This document shows, one piece after another, positions 60,802 to 64,000 of a DNA stretch of 64,000 bases. Positions within the stretch are counted from its first letter, which is position 1. Every line of letters starts with the position of its first letter. The stretch spans positions 620,001-684,000 of the forward strand of contig NZ_CP018911.1 of NCBI RefSeq assembly GCF_004000605.1, given 5' to 3'. The notes beneath the pieces are model-generated. The model saw only the letters and a list, made by a program, of their open reading frames with translations. It made no database searches and had not been told where the DNA came from. The DNA comes from Glycocaulis alkaliphilus. Lineage in GTDB: Bacteria; Pseudomonadota; Alphaproteobacteria; Caulobacterales; Maricaulaceae. Made by a program: the position numbers and the translations under genes.

Positions 60802-61713
60802 ATGAGCCCGCGCCATTTTGCCCTTCTGTTCGCCGTCTGCCTTGTCTGGGGCGTCAATTTCGTTGTGGCGAAATGGTCTGTTTCGGGCACGCCGGACCTT
60901 GTGCCCGGTTTCGAGGGCGTGCCTCCGCTCTTCTTTGCCTTCATCCGCTTTGCGCTGCTCTATGCGATGCTGGCGCCCTGGCTGCTGCCATTGCCGAAAA
61001 AGCTGGGTCCGGTGATCGGGGCAGGTCTCGGCATGGGGGCGATCCAGTTTGCCCTGCTGTTCACAGGCCTGCATTACGCCACGCCCTCTTCCATCGCGAT
61101 CGTGGTGCAGCTCTCCGTGCCATTCACCACAATTCTCTCCATCATGTTCCTGAAGGAGAAGGTGGGCTGGGTGCGTGCCTCCGGCATGGGGATGGCGTTC
61201 GCGGGCGCCTCTCTGGTGGTGTTTAAACCTGCCGAGATCAGCTTTACCGTGGGATTGCTGGCAGGCGTTGGCGCGGCCATGGCGGCGGCGGCCGGGTCGA
61301 TCTTCGTCAAGCGCGTGGAGCTGACCACCATCCCCTTGCAGGCATGGATTGGACTATTCTCCTGGCCACCTCTGCTGATCGCCAGCCTGATTTTCGAGCG
61401 CGGACAGATCGAGGCCATGCTGGCGGGCGGCTGGCTCCTCTTGGCGAGCATCTTCTTCACGGTGCTGCTGGTAAATATTTTCGGCCACGGCGCGTTCTAC
61501 TGGCTCTTGCGCCGCTATGACGCCTCGCTGATTGCGCCGATGACGCTGATGGGTCCGCTGATCGGGGTCATTTCCGGCGTGGTTCTTCTGGGCGACCCGG
61601 TGAGCTGGCAACTGATCGCTGGCGGCCTTGTCGCGATTGCCGGTGTGGCCGTGGTGGCGGCGCGCCGGTCCAGCACACTGCCGCCGGAAACCGTGATACA
61701 AAAGCCGAGATGA
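60802..61713 (+). CDS. EamA/DMT-superfamily transporter
   Basis: Drug/metabolite transporter of 303 residues with about ten transmembrane helices arranged as two EamA repeats (LLFAVCLVWGVNFVVAKWSV at the start of the first, GVGAAMAAAAGSIFVKRVE at the start of the second). It resembles amino-acid or metabolite exporters such as EamA/YdeD. The stop overlaps the AmpD gene by four bases (ATGA at 61710), so the two are translated together. Substrate cannot be inferred. Confidence 0.88.
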   Translation: MSPRHFALLFAVCLVWGVNFVVAKWSVSGTPDLVPGFEGVPPLFFAFIRFALLYAMLAPWLLPLPKKLGPVIGAGLGMGAIQFALLFTGLHYATPSSIAIVVQLSVPFTTILSIMFLKEKVGWVRASGMGMAFAGASLVVFKPAEISFTVGLLAGVGAAMAAAAGSIFVKRVELTTIPLQAWIGLFSWPPLLIASLIFERGQIEAMLAGGWLLLASIFFTVLLVNIFGHGAFYWLLRRYDASLIAPMTLMGPLIGVISGVVLLGDPVSWQLIAGGLVAIAGVAVVAARRSSTLPPETVIQKPR

Positions 61714-62390
61714 AACGGATCCGCCTCCCTTCGCCCAACTTCAATGCTCGCGCCTTGCCGGTCTCCATGCTGGTCCTGCACTATACAGGCATGGAAACGG
61801 GCAGGGCCGCGATTGACCGGCTGGCGGATCCTGCCGCGAAGGTCAGTGCCCATTATGTGGTAGAGGAAGATGGCAGCGTCATCGCCATGGTCGATGAGGC
61901 AAAGCGCGCCTGGCATGCAGGCTTAAGCTACTGGCGGGGCGTGACCGACATCAATTCAGCCTCCATCGGCATCGAGATCGTCAATGGCGGGCATGATTTC
62001 GGCCTGCCGGACTATCCGCCCGCACAGATCAGCGCCGTGACCGCGCTGTCGCGCGAGATCATTGCACGGCACGCCATTGCGCCGGTCAATGTGGTCGGCC
62101 ACAGCGATATTGCGCCGGGCCGCAAGATCGATCCTGGCGAAAAGTTTCCGTGGGAGAGGCTCGCGCGCGAGGGCGTGGGCCTGTGGCCGGACGGGGCGGT
62201 GCCAGCCAGCCCGGATGAGGCGCGCGCGAGGGCCTGGCTTATCGCCATCGGCTATAATCCGGACCTGCCGCTCGATGTGGTCCTGACCGAGTTCCAGCGC
62301 CGCTACCGGCCCTCGCGCCCTGATGGTGTGCTGGATGATGAGACGATGGGCCTGATTGAGGTGCTGGCGGGTAAAGTTTCCGCGGCGTGA
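61710..62390 (+). CDS. AmpD-like N-acetylmuramoyl-L-alanine amidase with peptidoglycan-binding tail
   Basis: Zn amidase that splits MurNAc from the peptide, used in wall recycling or turnover. The 226-residue protein contains the amidase_2 ligands: VLHYTGM, SAHYVVEEDGSV, WHAGLSYW, and VVGHSDIAPGRKIDPGEKFPW (third ligand, core HSDIAPGRK). Residues about 160-225 look like a PG_binding_1 domain (YNPDLPLDVVLTEFQRRYRPS, MGLIEVL). No signal peptide, so it is probably the cytosolic recycling enzyme. It is coupled to the upstream EamA transporter. Confidence 0.91.
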   Translation: MKRIRLPSPNFNARALPVSMLVLHYTGMETGRAAIDRLADPAAKVSAHYVVEEDGSVIAMVDEAKRAWHAGLSYWRGVTDINSASIGIEIVNGGHDFGLPDYPPAQISAVTALSREIIARHAIAPVNVVGHSDIAPGRKIDPGEKFPWERLAREGVGLWPDGAVPASPDEARARAWLIAIGYNPDLPLDVVLTEFQRRYRPSRPDGVLDDETMGLIEVLAGKVSAA

Positions 62391-62423
62391 GCTACCGCCC
62401 TTTCTAGGGTTAGTTGGCAAGGT

Positions 62424-62541
62424 GATGTCCTCCCCCGTTTACGGGGGAGGTGGTCCGAAGGGCCGGAGGGGGGAATCTTTTTTTGGATTATCCCCCCCTC
62501 GCCGCTTCGCGGCACTCCCCCCGCAAGCGGGGGGAGACATC
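62424..62541. repeat. intergenic palindromic repeat, family D
   Basis: About 118 bases that start GATGTCCTCCCCCGTTTACGGGGGAGG and end CCGCAAGCGGGGGGAGACATC, so outer (GATGTC/GACATC) and inner arms are inverted. Central GGAATC, seven T residues and CCCCCCTCGCCGCTTCGCGG. Lies between the AmpD gene and the RNase P RNA gene. One copy here. Confidence 0.85.
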
Positions 62542-62623
62542 GACGCTTGCCGAAACACCGAACCATGACAGCCTGGAGCCCCGCCCGCTTGACCTTTGCC
62601 CCCTGAAAGCCGACTTAACACCC

Positions 62624-63032
62624 GTCAGGCGGCCGGGCAGCCGCTTCCGTCCAGTGCCGAAAGGCGGGCGGGAGAGGAAAGTCCGGGCTCCATGGAGGCA
62701 GGGTGCCGGGGAAATCCCGGCGGGCCGGGGTTCAAGCCCCGGTTCAGGGACAGCGCCGCAGAAATCAGACCGCCGGGCCTTCGTGTCCGGCAAGGGTGAA
62801 ACGGTGGGGTAAGAGCCCACCGCCCCGACCGCAAGGAAGGGGGCACGGCAAGCCCCACCCGGAGCAAGACCGAATAGGGACGGGCGTCCGCTTCGCGCGG
62901 GCAGGTGCGCCTCTGCATTCCGTCCGGGTAGGTCGCTGGAGGTGGCGTGCAAGCGCCATCCAAGAGGAATGGCTGCCGCTTCTTTCCATATCGGAAAGAA
63001 TGGCACAGAACCCGGCTTACAGGCCGCCTGAC
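62624..63032 (+). ncRNA. rnpB: RNase P RNA (bacterial class A)
   Basis: Catalytic RNA that trims tRNA 5' ends, about 409 nucleotides. The ends pair as helix P1 (GTCAGGCGGCC at 62624-62634 with GGCCGCCTGAC at 63022-63032). Universal segments are visible: GAGGAAAGTCCGGGC near 62673, AGGGTGAAACGGTGGGGTAAGAGCCCACCG near 62793 (core GGGTAAGAGC), AGCAAGACCGAATAGG near 62863, and ACAGAACCCGGCTTA near 63005. The position in front of mraZ is usual for alphaproteobacteria. Boundaries could shift by a few bases. Confidence 0.95.
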
Positions 63033-63179
63033 ACTTCAATTTCCTGCGAAATTCCAAACAGCGCGCCGGACGTTAACCTATTGTTCTTTGTCTGTTCTAT
63101 TTTGCCGCGCCGCAACATGCTGCGGTTTTACTTGAGCGTGCCTGTAAAAACAGTGCTGGAGACTGGCTTCGGCATTGTT

Positions 63180-63204
63180 TCCCATCATTTCCCATGGTAT
63201 CCCA
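63180..63204 (-). promoter_or_regulatory. candidate MraZ operator
   Basis: TCCCA at 63180-63184, 63190-63194 and 63200-63204: on the minus strand this is TGGGA-N5-TGGGA-N5-TGGGA, the direct-repeat pattern (TGGGN with five-base spacers) known for MraZ autoregulation. It is about 60 bases before the mraZ start, in a leader of about 230 bases after rnpB. Confidence 0.6.
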
Positions 63205-63262
63205 TCGTTAACCACACGAGGGACCCTTTCGATGTGTGGGAGGCCGGGGAGCGCTGCAGGAG

Positions 63263-63724
63263 ATGTTTTTCTCCACCACAACCAACGGGATAGATGCCAA
63301 GGGACGGGTTTCCGTCCCGGCCGATTTCCGTGCCGTGGTGTCGGCAGAGCGCTTCGGTGGCATCTATGTCTGGTGTTCGTTTAACGGACCGTTCCTGGAA
63401 GGCGGCGGCGAGGCGCTGATGGCCGAGATGGCCGCGGCCATCGATGCGATGGACCCGTATGACGATGCCCGCACGGCTTTTGAGCGGGTTATCTTCGGCG
63501 GCGCCCGCCCCCTCTCGTTTGACCAGACCGGCCGCATCTCCCTGCCGCGTGAATTCATCGAGCATGCCGGCCTTGACGCAAAGGCGACCTTTGTCGGCAT
63601 GGGTCGCCGCTTCGAGGTCTGGTCGCCCGAAGCGCACGCCGAGCGCCATGCCCGCGATCTCAGCTTTGCTCGTGACAACAAGTCCGCGCTGCGCCGCCCT
63701 GCCGTCCGGCCGGAGGGTGTGTGA
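63263..63724 (+). CDS. mraZ: transcriptional regulator / division-cluster protein MraZ
   Basis: AbrB-like DNA-binding protein that represses the division and cell-wall operon. The 153-residue protein has the two SpoVT/MraZ half-domains: FSTTTNGIDAKGRVSVPADFR near the N-terminus and ARPLSFDQTGRISLPREFIEHAGL mid-protein, with the conserved KGR and GRI turns. The start at 63263 follows an AGGAG only two bases away; a GTG further upstream would extend it by nine residues. It is the first gene of the dcw cluster, and its stop overlaps the rsmH start (TGATG). Confidence 0.93.
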   Translation: MFFSTTTNGIDAKGRVSVPADFRAVVSAERFGGIYVWCSFNGPFLEGGGEALMAEMAAAIDAMDPYDDARTAFERVIFGGARPLSFDQTGRISLPREFIEHAGLDAKATFVGMGRRFEVWSPEAHAERHARDLSFARDNKSALRRPAVRPEGV

Positions 63725-64000
63725 TGGCGCATGTCCCGGTACTGCTCGACGAAGTGATCACCGCCATCCGCCCGCGCGCGGGCGGGCTCTATGTGGATGG
63801 TACGCTGGGCGGCGGCGGCTATGCCCGCGCGGTGCTGGCCGTCGAGGGCGCGCGTCTGGTCGGCATCGACCGGGACCCTGAAGCGGCAAAGGCTGCTGCC
63901 GCGCTGCGCAAGGCCTTCCCGGACACGTTCGCCTTTCAGTCTGGCCCTTTCTCCCTGATGGAGCAGATCGTAGAGCTGTCAGGCAGTGATGGTGTCGACG
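63724..64000 (+). CDS. rsmH: 16S rRNA m4C1402 methyltransferase RsmH (3' truncated by window)
   Basis: Methylates N4 of C1402 in 16S rRNA. The first 92 residues are visible: HVPVLLDEVITAIRPRAGG, the SAM-binding YVDGTLGGGGYARA, then LVGIDRDPEAAKAA and FAFQSGPFSLM, as in RsmH/MraW. ATG at 63724 shares one base with the mraZ stop. The gene continues past the window end. Confidence 0.93.
   Translation, partial: MAHVPVLLDEVITAIRPRAGGLYVDGTLGGGGYARAVLAVEGARLVGIDRDPEAAKAAAALRKAFPDTFAFQSGPFSLMEQIVELSGSDGVD

Noticed and set aside
62424-62541. CRISPR-like or terminator array
   Set aside because: It is a single palindromic intergenic element; no regularly spaced direct repeats with unique spacers occur anywhere in the window.

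Overview
The window looks like the replication-origin-proximal part of a high-GC alphaproteobacterial chromosome, most likely from the Caulobacter-related orders (Maricaulales/Hyphomonadaceae type). This is inferred from the block mutM, enoyl-CoA hydratase, rpsT, dnaA; a TacA-like sigma-54 response regulator; GANTC (CcrM-type) sites in front of dnaA; split pntAA/pntAB/pntB genes preceded by an aa3-type COX subunit IV-like gene; and several alphaproteobacterial intergenic palindromic repeat families. I recognised no species-specific marker.

Layout. 1-6.6 kb: the end of a UvrD/PIF1-like helicase gene, then a minus-strand block ubiE, ubiB, [AbrB-type antitoxin, Doc toxin], coaC, coaB, a small secreted protein and dut. 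The toxin-antitoxin pair sits inside this housekeeping block and is joined to coaC and coaB by three successive four-base stop/start overlaps. 6.7-14.5 kb: mutM, a TraB/GumN protein, an enoyl-CoA hydratase, rpsT, dnaA, dnaN and recF. 14.6-28 kb: a catabolic cluster with a divergent MerR (LiuR-like) regulator. It encodes an SDR, carboxyltransferase beta, acyl-CoA dehydrogenase, enoyl-CoA hydratase, biotin carboxylase alpha, BKACE (DUF849), acyl-CoA ligase and type I Baeyer-Villiger monooxygenase, followed by two alpha/beta hydrolases on the other strand. The order SDR-beta-ACAD-ECH-alpha matches the acyclic-terpene (atuBCDEF) arrangement.

28-44.9 kb: glpK, a threonyl-tRNA synthetase without a TGS domain, a tiny secreted SFPD-repeat protein, the pnt transhydrogenase operon with an extra 29-residue gene, a TacA-like regulator, a DPP-IV-type lipoprotein peptidase, a proteasome-like Ntn-hydrolase candidate, a free-methionine-sulfoxide reductase, an alkaline phosphatase and tRNA-Gly(CCC). 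45-48.6 kb: a McrBC restriction islet next to the tRNA, with a decayed copy of the tRNA 3' part at its far end. 48.8-64 kb: fasciclin, a RimB-RimK fusion, pirin, a glutathionyl-hydroquinone-reductase-like GST, an XRE regulator, ettA, a fused 5-oxoprolinase/hydantoinase, a DjlA-like J-protein, an EamA transporter, an AmpD-like amidase, the RNase P RNA gene, and the start of the division/cell-wall cluster (mraZ, rsmH).

The strongest candidates for something new are the toxin-antitoxin/CoA-biosynthesis operon, the Ntn-hydrolase-like gene, a DnaA with altered AAA+ regulatory positions, the SFPD-repeat protein and the McrBC islet. All calls come from reading the sequence. No database or structure search was run.
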